Source: Rubrivivax rivuli (lineage in GTDB: Bacteria; Pseudomonadota; Gammaproteobacteria; Burkholderiales; Burkholderiaceae_C). Taken from it: 64,000 nucleotides of DNA. The DNA lies in the NCBI RefSeq assembly GCF_004016505.1, contig NZ_SACR01000001.1:310001-374000 (forward strand), read 5' to 3'. The translations under genes and the position numbers were made by a program. Positions 28,688-38,631 of the stretch are shown here, piece by piece; position 1 is the stretch's first letter, and every line of letters begins with the position of its first letter. Under the pieces are notes generated by a model that ran no database searches, was not told where the DNA came from, and saw only the letters and a list, made by a program, of their open reading frames with translations.

Positions 28688-29767
28688 TCACGCACCAGGG
28701 CTGCGCGCGGCGTGGATGGCGATGCGCCGCGCCGGCGCGGCGGCGCGTGCGCGCAGCTGGCCGCAGCCGCCGTCCACGTCTTGCCCGGCGCTCTGGCGCA
28801 GCTTGGTCAGCACGCCGCGGCGGTGCAGCGTGCGCGCCATCTCTGCCGCTCTTTCCCAAGAGGGCCGCTGCCAGGGCATGCCGTCCACGCTGTTGTAGGG
28901 GATGAGGTTCATCATCGCGTGCTTGCCGGCCAGCAGGCGCGCGATGCCTTCCACCTCGTCGTCGCCGTCGTTCACGCCTTCGATCAGCGTCCACTGGTAC
29001 TGGATGGGGTGGCCGGTGGCGCGTGCGTAGGCCTCGCCGGCGTCCACCAGATCGGCGGGGTCGAAACGCGGGGCGCGCGGCAGCAGCTCGGCGCGTTTGT
29101 CGGCGTGCGTGGTGTGCAGCGAGAGCGCCAGCGCCGGCTTCACGCGCTGCTGCGGCAAGGCCTCGAACACGCGCGGGTCGCCCACGGTGCTGAAGACCAG
29201 GTTCTTGTGCGCGATGCCGCCGCCGGTGCCCAGCAGCTCGATGGCTTCGAGCACCGCCTCCAGGTTGTGGGCCGGCTCGCCCATGCCCATGAACACCACC
29301 TTGTTGACGGGCCGCAGCGTGCGTGCCAGCACCACCTGGGCCACGATCTCGGCGCTGCCCAGCTGGCGCACCAGGCCGCCGGTGCCCGTCATGCAGAACA
29401 CGCAGCCCACCGCGCAGCCGACCTGGGTGCTGACGCACACGCCGCTGGCCGGCAAAGCGGGGGTGTGGCGCTTGGGCCGATCAGGCTGCAGCAGCACCGC
29501 CTCGACCTGCTGGCCGTCGTGCAGGTTCACCAGCAAGCGTGCCGAGCCGTCTTCGGCGTCGTGCCGGCTGTGCAGGCGCACCAGGCCCTGCAGCTCATCG
29601 ACGATGCCCGGCAGCTGCTCGCGCAGCGCCAGCGGCAGGAAATGCTCCAGCTGCTTGCGCCCGCCCTCTTGCGGCTGCGCCATCGCCCAGCGGCGCAGCA
29701 CGCGGTCTTCGTGCAGCGGCAGCGCACCCAGGGCGCGCAGGCGTTGGCGCAGGGCGCTGATCTGCAT
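28688..29767 (-). CDS. RlmN/Cfr-family radical-SAM RNA methyltransferase
   Basis: Radical-SAM enzyme of 359 residues related to RlmN, which methylates C2 of A2503 in 23S rRNA and A37 in some tRNAs. The cluster motif CAVGCVFC, the SAM-binding GMGEP, and the methyl-carrier cysteine region SAGQDVDGGCGQL are all present. The N-terminal domain is short and unlike canonical RlmN, so this may be the paralogue common in Burkholderiales rather than the housekeeping copy; the exact RNA target is uncertain. The start lies 2 bases after the fghA stop, so it is in the formaldehyde operon. Confidence 0.82.
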   Translation of the reverse strand: MQISALRQRLRALGALPLHEDRVLRRWAMAQPQEGGRKQLEHFLPLALREQLPGIVDELQGLVRLHSRHDAEDGSARLLVNLHDGQQVEAVLLQPDRPKRHTPALPASGVCVSTQVGCAVGCVFCMTGTGGLVRQLGSAEIVAQVVLARTLRPVNKVVFMGMGEPAHNLEAVLEAIELLGTGGGIAHKNLVFSTVGDPRVFEALPQQRVKPALALSLHTTHADKRAELLPRAPRFDPADLVDAGEAYARATGHPIQYQWTLIEGVNDGDDEVEGIARLLAGKHAMMNLIPYNSVDGMPWQRPSWERAAEMARTLHRRGVLTKLRQSAGQDVDGGCGQLRARAAAPARRIAIHAARSPGA

Positions 29768-29769
29768 GG

Positions 29770-30627
29770 TCAGGCGAGGTGCTTGGCGTGATGGCGCAGG
29801 TGGTCTTCGACGAACGAACTGATGAAGAAATAGCCGTGGTCGTAGCCGGCGTGCCGGCGCAGCGTGAGCGCTTGCCCGGCCTCGCGGCAGGCCGATTCGA
29901 ACAAGTGTGGGTGCAGCTGCTCGGCCAGGAATTTGTCGGCCTCACCCTGGTCCACCAGCAGCGGCGGCGCCTTGTGCCCGGCCTGCACCAGCGCGGTGGC
30001 GTCGTGGGCCGCCCAGGCGCTGCGGTCTTCACCCAGGTAGCCGGTGAAGGCCTTCACGCCCCACGGGCACTGCATCGGCGCGGCGATCGGCGCGAAGGCC
30101 GAGCAGCTGCGGAACAAACCCGGGTGGCGCAGCGCGAGCGTGAGCGCGCCATGCCCGCCCATCGAATGGCCAAACACGCCGAGATGCAAGCCATCGCGGC
30201 TCTCCACCGGGAAGTGTTGCGCCAGCACCGCCGGCAGCTCGCCGGTGAGGTAGCTCTCCATGCGCCAGTGGTGGGCCCAAGGCGCCTGCGTCGCGTCAAG
30301 GTAGAAACCGGCGGCGGTGCCGAAGTCCCAGGCCGCGTCGGCGCCTTCCACGCCGGTGCCGCGCGGGCTGGTGTCGGGCGTCACCAGCATCAGGCCCAGC
30401 TCCGCCGCCACGCGCTGCGCGCCGGCCTTGATAGCGAAGGTCTCTTCGTTGCAGGTCAAGCCCGCCAGGTACAGCAGCACCGGCACTGGCCTGGCGGCCG
30501 GGCCATAGGCCTGCGGCGGGCGGTAAACGCCGAAGCGCATCGGCAGGCCGATGACGGTCGACGAGTGCTTGTAATAGCCCTGCACGCCGCCGAAGCAGGC
30601 GTGCTCGCTGATCACCTCGAAAGTCAT
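29770..30627 (-). CDS. fghA: S-formylglutathione hydrolase
   Basis: Esterase of 285 residues that hydrolyses S-formylglutathione to formate and glutathione, the second step of glutathione-dependent formaldehyde detoxification. The opening EVISEHACFGGVQGYYKHSS is diagnostic. The nucleophile is Ser155 in FGHSMGGHGAL, the acid lies in the DQGEADKF segment, and the His in HAGYDHGYFFISSF. Length matches the family. It follows adhC by 13 bases and precedes the rlmN-like gene by 2. Confidence 0.95.
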   Translation of the reverse strand: MTFEVISEHACFGGVQGYYKHSSTVIGLPMRFGVYRPPQAYGPAARPVPVLLYLAGLTCNEETFAIKAGAQRVAAELGLMLVTPDTSPRGTGVEGADAAWDFGTAAGFYLDATQAPWAHHWRMESYLTGELPAVLAQHFPVESRDGLHLGVFGHSMGGHGALTLALRHPGLFRSCSAFAPIAAPMQCPWGVKAFTGYLGEDRSAWAAHDATALVQAGHKAPPLLVDQGEADKFLAEQLHPHLFESACREAGQALTLRRHAGYDHGYFFISSFVEDHLRHHAKHLA

Positions 30628-30640
30628 CGGCCAGCCTGCT

Positions 30641-31747
30641 TCAGAACACCACCACCGAGCGGATGCTCTCGCCGCGCTCCATCAGCTCGAAGCCGTGGTT
30701 GATTTCCTCCAGCTTCAGCGTGTGCGTGATCAGCGGGTCGATGCTGATCTTGCCGTCCATGTACCAATCCACGATCTTCGGCACGTCGGTGCGGCCGCGC
30801 GCGCCGCCGAAGGCACTGCCCATCCACACCCGCCCGGTGACGAGCTGGAAGGGCCGCGTGCTGATCTCCTGCCCCGCCGCGGCCACGCCGATGACCACGC
30901 TCTTGCCCCAGCCCTTGTGGCAGCACTCCAGCGCCTGGCGCATGGTCTTGGTGTTGCCGATGCACTCGAAGCTGTAGTCGGCGCCGCCGTCCGTCAGCTG
31001 CACGATGGCATCCACCACGTTCTCGACGTCCTTCGGGTTGATGAAGTGCGTCATGCCGAACTGGCGCGCCATCGCTTCCCGGGCCGGGTTGATGTCGATG
31101 CCGATGATCTTGTCGGCCCCCACCATCTTCGCGCCCTGGATCACGTTCAGCCCGATGCCGCCCAGGCCGAAGACGACGACGTTCGCGCCCGCCTCCACGC
31201 CCGCCGTGAACAGCACCGCGCCCACGCCCGTGGTGACGCCGCAGCCGATGTAGCAAACCTTGTCGAAAGGCGCGTCGGGCCGGATCTTGGCCAACGCGAT
31301 CTCCGGCGCCACGATGTGGTTGGCGAAGGTGCTGGTGCCCATGTAGTGCAGGATGGGCTGGCCATTGAGGCTGAAGCGCGAGGTGCCGTCGGGCATCAGG
31401 CCCTTGCCCTGCGTCGGGCGGATGGCCTGGCACAGGTTGGTCTTGCGGCTCAGGCAGAACTTGCACTGCCGGCATTCGGGCGTGTAGAGCGGGATGACGT
31501 GGTCACCGGGCCGCAGGCTGGTGACGCCCGGGCCCACGTCCACCACCACGCCGGCGCCCTCGTGGCCCAGGATGGCCGGGAACAGGCCCTCGGGGTCGGC
31601 GCCGCTGAGCGTGTACTGGTCGGTGTGGCAGATGCCGGTGGCCTTGATTTCCACCAGCACCTCGCCGGCGCGCGGGCCTTCGAGGTCGACCGTTTCGATG
31701 GTGAGCGGGGCACCGGCCTTCCAGGCCACGGCTGCGCGGGTCTTCAT
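30641..31747 (-). CDS. adhC: S-(hydroxymethyl)glutathione dehydrogenase, class III alcohol dehydrogenase
   Basis: Zinc-dependent dehydrogenase of 368 residues that oxidises S-hydroxymethylglutathione with NAD+, and can also reduce S-nitrosoglutathione. The catalytic zinc ligands include Cys40 ([12 protein letters not shown]) and GHEGAG. Structural zinc is held by [17 protein letters not shown]. The nucleotide fold [20 protein letters not shown] and the class III substrate segment [20 protein letters not shown] are clear. It is the first gene of an adhC-fghA-rlmN-like operon. No FrmR-type repressor gene is adjacent. Confidence 0.96.
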   Translation of the reverse strand: MKTRAAVAWKAGAPLTIETVDLEGPRAGEVLVEIKATGICHTDQYTLSGADPEGLFPAILGHEGAGVVVDVGPGVTSLRPGDHVIPLYTPECRQCKFCLSRKTNLCQAIRPTQGKGLMPDGTSRFSLNGQPILHYMGTSTFANHIVAPEIALAKIRPDAPFDKVCYIGCGVTTGVGAVLFTAGVEAGANVVVFGLGGIGLNVIQGAKMVGADKIIGIDINPAREAMARQFGMTHFINPKDVENVVDAIVQLTDGGADYSFECIGNTKTMRQALECCHKGWGKSVVIGVAAAGQEISTRPFQLVTGRVWMGSAFGGARGRTDVPKIVDWYMDGKISIDPLITHTLKLEEINHGFELMERGESIRSVVVF

Positions 31748-31851
31748 TGGGGTTTTCCTCAGGTCAGCTGAACGGAGGGATTGTCACCGCTGGGCTGGGT
31801 AGCCCGTGCGTGCGGGGGCAGGGCCGCGGTCAAGTTCGGCGCCGGGCGGCC

Positions 31852-31857
31852 GACAAT
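31852..31857 (+). promoter_or_regulatory. -10-like element GACAAT just before a start codon
   Basis: GACAAT sits 9 bases before the ATG at 31867, so a transcript would begin at or next to the start codon. No Shine-Dalgarno sequence and no convincing -35 box are visible. The same arrangement recurs at 36134 and 46022. Confidence 0.4.
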
Positions 31858-31866
31858 GCGCTCAAG

Positions 31867-33873
31867 ATGGGTCGCTTTGGTTCCTTGGCCGTGCGCGCGT
31901 GCGCCGCTGGGCTGGTCGGTCTGCTGTGGCTGGGCGCGGCGGCGGCTTCGCCACGCTTGGCCGAGATCGAACGCACGCTGCGGGCCCAGCCGGAAGCGAT
32001 GCTGGAGGCCCTGAAGCCGGTGCTGGCAGACGCCCGCGGCGACGAGCGCGCCCTGGCGCTGCTGCTGCAGGCGCGCCAGCAGTACGCACAGCAAGACCTG
32101 GCCGGCCTGGACGCCACGGCGCAGGCGCTGGAAGCGCTGGCGCCGCAATCCGGGCTGGCGCCCGCCGCCGCGCTGCTGGCCCGGGGTCTGGCCGTGTCGC
32201 GCACGCCCCCGCTGGGCCGCGCCGACCGCAGCTTCAACGCCGCGGCGGCCGCGCTGCCGGCGGCCACACCGCCGCAGGTGCGCTGGTACTTCACCAACGA
32301 GCAGGCCCGCATGCGCCAGGCGCTGGGCCGGCTCGACGAATCGGTGGCCTTCAGCCAGCAGGCGGTGGAGCAGGCCGACGCCGGCGGCGTGGCCTGGCAG
32401 CGCTCGGAAGCACGCTCAGCGCTGGCCTACAGCCTGTACCTGGCGCAGCAGACCGACCGCGCCATGCCGATCAACATCGAAGCCGACCGGATCGCCGTGG
32501 CAGCCGGTGACATCAACGCCCGCATCCATTCGGCCACCACGGCGGCCATCCTGTACACGGCACTCGGCAACGACGACGAGGAGCTGAAGGCCTCCAAGCT
32601 GGCGGTCGACCTCGCCCGCCAGGCCGGTGCCCGGGGCCTGGAGGCCCTGGCCATGGCCAACCTCGCCGACTTCTACGTCAAGCGCGGCGACTACCGCACC
32701 GCGCTCGCGCTGGCCGAGCAGGCCCTGCCGCTGGCACGCGAGGTCGGGCAGCCGAGCAGCGAAGCCGTGGCACTGATTAACGCCGGGCTCGCCCAGATCG
32801 GCCTGGGCCGGCACGAGAAGGGCATCGCGCTGATCCGGCAGGCACTGGTCATCGATGAGCGCACCTCGGGGCTGCCGGCCCTGGCCGACACCCACGGGGA
32901 GCTTGGCGCCGCGCTGGAGAAACACGGTCACCTGAAGGAAGCCTGGGCCGCGTGGGTCGAACACCGCCGGCTGGCCGACCGCGTCTTCCAGCGCGAACAC
33001 CAGCAGGCCGTGCTGGAGCTGCAGGAGGGCCTGGACGCCGACCGCCGCCAGCGCGAGCTGGCCGCACTTGAAACCGAGAACGGCCTGAAGGCCGAGCAGC
33101 TGCTCGCCCGCGAGCTGCAGCAACGCCTGTGGGCGCTGGGCCTGGTGGCGGGGCTGCTGTTGCTCGGGGTGCTGGCGCTGCTGCTGCGCCGCATGCGCCA
33201 GGCCAACCTGCGCCTGCGCCACAGCAACGAGGCCCTGAAGGTGGCCACCGAGCGCGACCCCCTCACCGGTCTGGCCAACCGCCGCCACTTCCACGCCGTG
33301 ATGCAGCACAGCGCGGCGGCGCGTTTCGAGGGCACGCTGCTGCTGCTCGACCTGGACCACTTCAAGCGCATCAACGACCGCCACGGGCATGCCGCAGGCG
33401 ACGCCGTGCTCGTGGACATCGCGCAGCGCCTGCAGGGCGTTCTGCGCGAGGAAGACCTGACCGTGCGCTGGGGGGGCGAAGAGTTCCTCGTGCTCGTGCG
33501 GCAGCTGCCGCCCGAGCAGGTGGAGGCCCTGGCCGAGCGCCTGCTCGCCACGGTGGGCAGCCGGCCGGTCTTCCACGGCCAGGAGGCCGTGGCGGTGACC
33601 GCCTCCATCGGCTTTGCCAGCTTCCCGCTGCCGCCGGCGCGCGAACCCGTCTCGTGGGAGCGGGCGTTGGACGTGGTGGACACCGCGCTCTACCTGGCCA
33701 AGGCCCACGGCCGCAACCGGGCCTACGGCGTGCGCTCGATGCAAACCCAGCAGCCGGAAAGCCGCGCCAACCCCGGCCTGGCCCTGGAGGCCGCGTGGCG
33801 CCAGGGGCGGGCCGAGCTCGCGCACCTGAAAGGCCCTGGCGCGGCACCCGCGGCAGAGGCAGCACTGCCATGA
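31867..33873 (+). CDS. Membrane diguanylate cyclase with periplasmic TPR-like sensor
   Basis: Protein of 668 residues that should make c-di-GMP. A signal peptide (to about residue 30) is followed by a long helical TPR-like periplasmic region and one membrane helix at about 421-443. The GGDEF-class domain has its catalytic motif GGEEF at 536-540 and substrate block LTGLANRRHF and DLDHFKRINDRHGHAAGD. The inhibitory site REED is in the proper place nine residues upstream. The ATG at 31867 is chosen because it opens the signal peptide. The stop overlaps the start of a second, similar cyclase. Confidence 0.9.
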   Translation: MGRFGSLAVRACAAGLVGLLWLGAAAASPRLAEIERTLRAQPEAMLEALKPVLADARGDERALALLLQARQQYAQQDLAGLDATAQALEALAPQSGLAPAAALLARGLAVSRTPPLGRADRSFNAAAAALPAATPPQVRWYFTNEQARMRQALGRLDESVAFSQQAVEQADAGGVAWQRSEARSALAYSLYLAQQTDRAMPINIEADRIAVAAGDINARIHSATTAAILYTALGNDDEELKASKLAVDLARQAGARGLEALAMANLADFYVKRGDYRTALALAEQALPLAREVGQPSSEAVALINAGLAQIGLGRHEKGIALIRQALVIDERTSGLPALADTHGELGAALEKHGHLKEAWAAWVEHRRLADRVFQREHQQAVLELQEGLDADRRQRELAALETENGLKAEQLLARELQQRLWALGLVAGLLLLGVLALLLRRMRQANLRLRHSNEALKVATERDPLTGLANRRHFHAVMQHSAAARFEGTLLLLDLDHFKRINDRHGHAAGDAVLVDIAQRLQGVLREEDLTVRWGGEEFLVLVRQLPPEQVEALAERLLATVGSRPVFHGQEAVAVTASIGFASFPLPPAREPVSWERALDVVDTALYLAKAHGRNRAYGVRSMQTQQPESRANPGLALEAAWRQGRAELAHLKGPGAAPAAEAALP

Positions 33874-36047
33874 GCCCAAGGCCTCTGCGTCTGCGGTGCG
33901 CGGCAGGGGCCTTGGCCTGGGCGGGGCTGCTGGCTGGTGTCGCCTTGGGGGCGGACGCGGCCAGGTCCGCCCCTGCGGCCACAACCGCTGCCGCCAGCCA
34001 GCCGACGGCAGCCCAGCCGGCGCTGCCCTGGCCTGCGTTCGACGCGCAGGTACAGCTGGCGCAGGACGATCCCGACGCGGCCCTGGCCGGCCTGCGGGCC
34101 CTGGCCGCGAAAGGTGCCGGCGCTCGGCCGCTGGCCCTGGCGCGCGGCCTGGTGGCTGCCGCCTCGGGCCGTGCCGAGCTTCATGGCCAGGCGCTGTCCG
34201 CGCTGGCGGCCCTGAACCCCGACCCCGTGGCCGCGGCCGATGCCGCGCTGTTGCAGGCGGCCTGGGCCGATGCCGCCGACGACCCCCAAACCGCGCAGAA
34301 GGCCGCGCGAGCCGCCGTGGACGCCTATGCCAGCGCCTGCACCCCGGCGCGGGCCTGCGACCTGCAGCCCCGCTGGCTCGCCCTGCACCTGCTTTCTCGC
34401 CAGGACCGCAGGCGCGGCCTGAGCAGCGCCGCGCTGGAACACGCGATGGCGGCCTTGGAACTGGCCCGTGCCGCCGGCGACGGCGCCTACCAGGCGCTGG
34501 CCCTGGCCTCGGCGGCCGACGCCGCTGGCCTGATGGGCGATGCCGTGGCCGAACAGCGCCAGCTGGCGCGCGCCCAGTCGCTGGCGCAGGCCGACGGCGA
34601 CCCGCTGCTGCGGTCGCGCGTGCTCATCGCCGAGACCCGCATGCACCGCCGCCGCGGCGACCTGGAAGCCACCCGGCGCACGGCCGAGGCCGGCATCGCG
34701 CTGGCGCGCCAGGGCGGCTCTTTGCGGCTGGAGAGCAGCCACCAGGCCAACCTTTCCGATGCCCTGGTGGCACTGCAGCGCCCGCGCGAGGCGCTGCAGG
34801 CCGTGGACGCGGCGCTGCCCGTGGTGCGACGGCTGGGCGACCGCCGCACCGAGCGCGTGCTGATGCACAACGCGGCGCTGGCCCACATCGGCCTGCGCCA
34901 GACCGAAGCGGCCCGGCGCGAGATGGGCCTGGTGCTGGCGGGCTACCGCCAGGGCGGCGCCACCGCCGACCAGGCGCAGGCGCTGCGCGAATACGCCGAC
35001 GCCTATGCCGCTGCGGGCGACCTGCCGGCCGCGCTGGAGCTCTTCCACGCCGAGCGGCGCCTGGCCGCGGAGATGATGGCGGCCAACCGCGACGCGGCCC
35101 TGGCCGAGTTGCGCAAGCGCTTCGACCACGAGGCGCAGCAACGCCGGCTGGAACAGCTGGGCCTGGAGCGCACGCTCGTCAACACGCAGCTCGACAACCG
35201 CGCCGCGCTGCAGAAGGTGTGGGCCGCGGGGGCCGCCGTGGTGCTGCTGGCAGCGGTGCTTGTGGCGCTGATGGTCGGCCGCGTGCGGCGCCTGCGGCGC
35301 CGCCTGGAGGACAACCAGGAACGCCTGCGCGAGCAGAGCCGCCGCGAACCGCTGACCGGCCTGCACAACCGGCGCGGCCTGCAGGAGACGATGCAGGCGC
35401 GCGGCCTCACGCAGGCCTTCGAGGGCGCCCTGCTGCTGCTGGACATCGACCACTTCAAGCGCATCAACGACCGCCACGGCCACGCCGCCGGCGACGCCGT
35501 GCTGGTCGAGACCGCGCGCCGCGTGCGCGAGGCCGTGGGCCCGGCCGCCGGCGACGCCGACGACGATCTCGTGGTGCGCTGGGGTGGCGAAGAGTTCATC
35601 GTCTGCCTGACCGGCCCGCGCGACAACGGCGCCGCGGCTGCGGGCCGCGCTGCACGCGCACAGGAACTGGCCCGCCGCGTGCTGGAGGCCGTGGGCGGCC
35701 GGCCCTATGCGCTGCCCGATGGCGGCTCGCTGCGCGTGACGGTGTCGCTCGGCCACGCCTGTTTCCCGCTGGAGCCGGCGCGCCTGCCGCTGAGCCTGGA
35801 GCGCGCCATCAACCTCGTCGACATGGCGCTCTACACGGCCAAGAACCACGGCCGCAACTGCGCCATGGGCATCGTGATGACCAGCGCCACCACGCCCGAG
35901 GCGCTGAGCGCCCTGGAAATCGACTTCGATCTCGCCCGCAGCGAAGGCCGGGTGCTGCTGGAGCGCCTGAACGGCCCGCCGGCCGACGACGCACCCGCCA
36001 CCGGCGCGCCCGGCAGCACCCGCGAGGCCGAGGCCCTGCGCGTCTGA
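33870..36047 (+). CDS. Membrane diguanylate cyclase with periplasmic TPR-like sensor, second copy
   Basis: Protein of 725 residues with the same layout as its upstream neighbour: signal peptide, Ala-rich TPR-like periplasmic region (repeats such as LARAAGDGAYQALALASAADAAG), a membrane helix at about 450-472, and a GGDEF domain with GGEEF at 572-576. At the inhibitory-site position it reads ADDD instead of RxxD, so product inhibition is probably lost. A 40-residue C-terminal tail lies beyond the cyclase domain. The ATG overlaps the previous stop (33870-33873), showing coupling and probable origin by tandem duplication. Confidence 0.88.
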   Translation: MSPRPLRLRCAAGALAWAGLLAGVALGADAARSAPAATTAAASQPTAAQPALPWPAFDAQVQLAQDDPDAALAGLRALAAKGAGARPLALARGLVAAASGRAELHGQALSALAALNPDPVAAADAALLQAAWADAADDPQTAQKAARAAVDAYASACTPARACDLQPRWLALHLLSRQDRRRGLSSAALEHAMAALELARAAGDGAYQALALASAADAAGLMGDAVAEQRQLARAQSLAQADGDPLLRSRVLIAETRMHRRRGDLEATRRTAEAGIALARQGGSLRLESSHQANLSDALVALQRPREALQAVDAALPVVRRLGDRRTERVLMHNAALAHIGLRQTEAARREMGLVLAGYRQGGATADQAQALREYADAYAAAGDLPAALELFHAERRLAAEMMAANRDAALAELRKRFDHEAQQRRLEQLGLERTLVNTQLDNRAALQKVWAAGAAVVLLAAVLVALMVGRVRRLRRRLEDNQERLREQSRREPLTGLHNRRGLQETMQARGLTQAFEGALLLLDIDHFKRINDRHGHAAGDAVLVETARRVREAVGPAAGDADDDLVVRWGGEEFIVCLTGPRDNGAAAAGRAARAQELARRVLEAVGGRPYALPDGGSLRVTVSLGHACFPLEPARLPLSLERAINLVDMALYTAKNHGRNCAMGIVMTSATTPEALSALEIDFDLARSEGRVLLERLNGPPADDAPATGAPGSTREAEALRV

Positions 36048-36110
36048 GCCCGCGCCGGCGGCACGGCCGGCGTGAAGAAATGCAAAGCCCAGGCAAAGGC
36101 AGCCCTGCGC

Positions 36111-36139
36111 CTGAAAGCTTTCGTGCCAGCAGGGACAAT
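36111..36139 (+). promoter_or_regulatory. Promoter with overlapping palindrome for the TonB-dependent receptor
   Basis: CTGAAA (36111-36116), a 17-base spacer and GACAAT (36134-36139) make a good sigma-70 promoter. The start codon at 36147 is 7 bases after the -10, so the message may be leaderless. A perfect 10-bp palindrome GAAAGCTTTC (36113-36122) overlaps the -35 and could be an operator. Confidence 0.5.
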
Positions 36140-36146
36140 CCCCGGC

Positions 36147-38525
36147 ATGCCCTCCAAGAACAAAGCACGCCTGCCGCAGGCCCTCGTCCCCTGTCTCACA
36201 CCCTGCCTCGCACTGGCCCTCACCAGCGCCTGGGCGCAGACCGCCCCGACACCGCAGCCCGCCCCCGCCGCCCAGGCCCCGGCCGGGGCCGCTTCAGCGC
36301 CGCGGCCGCGGCCTGCCGCCACGCCGGCGCCTGCCCCCGCCCCGGCCAGCGCCAACCCGTCGCAGCGCATCGAGATCACCGGCGGCCGCGAGAACGACAC
36401 CACGCAGCGCCGCCAGGCCACGGCCAGCAAGATCGTCATCGGCCGTGAGGAGATCGACAAGTTCGGCGACGCCACCGTGGGCGAGGTGCTGCGCCGCCTG
36501 CCCGGTGTCACCACGCCCGGCGCGCCCGGGCGCGGCGGCCCGCCGCGCATGCGCGGGCTGGGCGGCGGCTTCACGCAGCTGCTCATCGACGGTCAGCGCG
36601 TGCCGCCTGGCTTCAGCCTGGAGAGCCTGACGCCCGAGCAGGTGGAGCGCATCGAGATCCTGCGCGCGCCCACGGCCGAAACTGGTGCGCGGGCGATCGC
36701 CGGCACCATCAACATCATCACGCGCGAAGGCTTCCGGCGCCGCCTGAACGACGTGCGCATCGGCTTCGGCGTCGAGGACGGCGAGGTCAGCCCGGGCGTG
36801 AACTGGACGCACAACGACGCCGCCGGCGAGCTCGTCTACAACCTCTCGGGCTCGGTCTTCGAGCGCCGCAACAACAACCGCAGCGAAAGCCGCACGACGG
36901 TGGAGAACGCGGCCACGGGCGCGCTGCTGGAAGACCGCAGCACCCGCAGCAGCACCACCGACAAGCGACTGGGCGGCAACTTCAGCGGCCGCCTGCAGTG
37001 GCGCCTGGGTGAAGGCACGGGCGACATGCTGGCCCTGGCGCCCACCATCTTCCACGCCAGCGGCAAGAGCAGCAGCCAGTACACGCTGACTCAAGGCCTG
37101 CGCCGGCCCGGCCGCGCCGTGCTCTACGACTTCGGCAACACCAGCAGCGAGACGAGCTTCACCAACGCGCGGCTGAACGCGCAGTGGCGCCAGCGCCTGG
37201 GGGCCGTGCGCGCCGAGCTCAACGGCGGCGGCGGCGTCTTCCGCAGCGAGAACGACAGCCTGCGCAGCGACTTCAACACCGGCGGCACCACCGCCGCGCG
37301 CACGCTGGTGGACACGGGCCGCACCAAGCAGACCAACATCGACCTCAAGCTCAAGTTCTCGGGCCTGACCGGCGGCAAGCCCGAGGGCGGTGGCGAGCAC
37401 AGCCTGGTGGGCGGCCTGGACGTGGACGCCTCGCGCCGCAGCGAAGCGCGCAGCTCGCTGCAGAACGGCGCGCCGGTGCTCTCCGACTTCGGCGACGACC
37501 TCAAGGCCAGCTCGTTGCGCCTGGCGGCCTTCGCGCAGGACGAGTGGACGATCAACCCGAACTGGTCGGCGCATGCCGGCCTGCGCTGGGAAGGCATCAC
37601 CACCAAGGGCGACAGCGCCGGCGCGGCCGGGGCTTTCCGCCCGACCAACCGCAGCAGCGTGTGGACGCCGCTGCTGCACGCCGTGTGGAAGCCCGACCCC
37701 AAGGGCCGCGACCAGGTGCGCATGAGCCTGACGCGCAGCTACCGCAGCCCCGACCTGGGCAACCTGATCGCGCGGCCCACCATCAACCGCGACTACGACC
37801 CCGACACCGGCAGCAACATCGAGACCGCGCCCGACCGTGCCGGCAACCCCGACCTCAAGCCCGAGCTGGCCACCGGCATCGACATCGCGCTGGAGCGTTA
37901 CCTGGAGAGCGGCGGCGTGCTCAGCGCCAACCTCTTCCACCGCCAGATCAGCAACCTGATGCGCGGCGCGACCCGGCTGGAAACGGTGAGCTGGAGCCCC
38001 TTCCCGCGTTATGTGCGCCGCATGCAGAACATCGGCGACGCCACCACCTCGGGCCTGGAGCTGGAGGCCAAGTTCCGCCTCGACCAGCTGATCACCGGCG
38101 CCACGCCGGTGGAAGTGCGGGCCAACCTCTCGGTCTTCGACAGCAAGGTCAAGGCCGTGCCCGGCCCCGACAACCGGCTCGACCAGCAGAGCAAGGCCAC
38201 GGCCAACTTCGGCGCCGACTACCGTCTGCGCAGCATGCCGCTGACGCTGGGCGGCAACGTCAACTGGGTGCCCGAGACCACCACGCGCATCGAGGCCGAC
38301 CAGACCGTCACCGTCAGCAGCAAGCAGGTGTGGGACGCCTACGCGCTGTGGACCTTCAACCCCAACGTCGGCCTGCGCCTGCTGGGCAGCAACCTGAACC
38401 CGCGTGACTTCAGCACCAGCACCGCCAACGACAGCGTCGTGGCCGGCGTCACCGAGCGCACGCGCACGCGCAGCACGGGGCCGAGCGACATCAACTGGCA
38501 GCTGCGGCTGGAACTGAAGCTCTAG
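36147..38525 (+). CDS. TonB-dependent outer-membrane receptor
   Basis: Outer-membrane active transporter of 792 residues. The start at 36147 gives a signal peptide ending ALTSAWAQ and fits the promoter at 36111-36139; an ATG at 36072 is in frame but would include the promoter. A Pro/Ala-rich linker (about 32-70) precedes the plug domain with [27 protein letters not shown] and the [22 protein letters not shown] segment. The remaining 600 residues are beta-barrel, ending in a C-terminal LRLELKL strand. The size and the plug suggest a siderophore-, carbohydrate- or other small-ligand receptor; no TonB, ExbB or regulator gene is adjacent. Confidence 0.9.
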   Translation: MPSKNKARLPQALVPCLTPCLALALTSAWAQTAPTPQPAPAAQAPAGAASAPRPRPAATPAPAPAPASANPSQRIEITGGRENDTTQRRQATASKIVIGREEIDKFGDATVGEVLRRLPGVTTPGAPGRGGPPRMRGLGGGFTQLLIDGQRVPPGFSLESLTPEQVERIEILRAPTAETGARAIAGTINIITREGFRRRLNDVRIGFGVEDGEVSPGVNWTHNDAAGELVYNLSGSVFERRNNNRSESRTTVENAATGALLEDRSTRSSTTDKRLGGNFSGRLQWRLGEGTGDMLALAPTIFHASGKSSSQYTLTQGLRRPGRAVLYDFGNTSSETSFTNARLNAQWRQRLGAVRAELNGGGGVFRSENDSLRSDFNTGGTTAARTLVDTGRTKQTNIDLKLKFSGLTGGKPEGGGEHSLVGGLDVDASRRSEARSSLQNGAPVLSDFGDDLKASSLRLAAFAQDEWTINPNWSAHAGLRWEGITTKGDSAGAAGAFRPTNRSSVWTPLLHAVWKPDPKGRDQVRMSLTRSYRSPDLGNLIARPTINRDYDPDTGSNIETAPDRAGNPDLKPELATGIDIALERYLESGGVLSANLFHRQISNLMRGATRLETVSWSPFPRYVRRMQNIGDATTSGLELEAKFRLDQLITGATPVEVRANLSVFDSKVKAVPGPDNRLDQQSKATANFGADYRLRSMPLTLGGNVNWVPETTTRIEADQTVTVSSKQVWDAYALWTFNPNVGLRLLGSNLNPRDFSTSTANDSVVAGVTERTRTRSTGPSDINWQLRLELKL

Positions 38526-38631
38526 GGCCGCGGCACCACGCCAACGCCGCGGCACCCGGGTTGCCCCGGCTGCCGCGGTGGTGGCCTGCGGGCACACTGG
38601 CTGTTCCCTTGAACAGACCCTGCCTGCCCCC

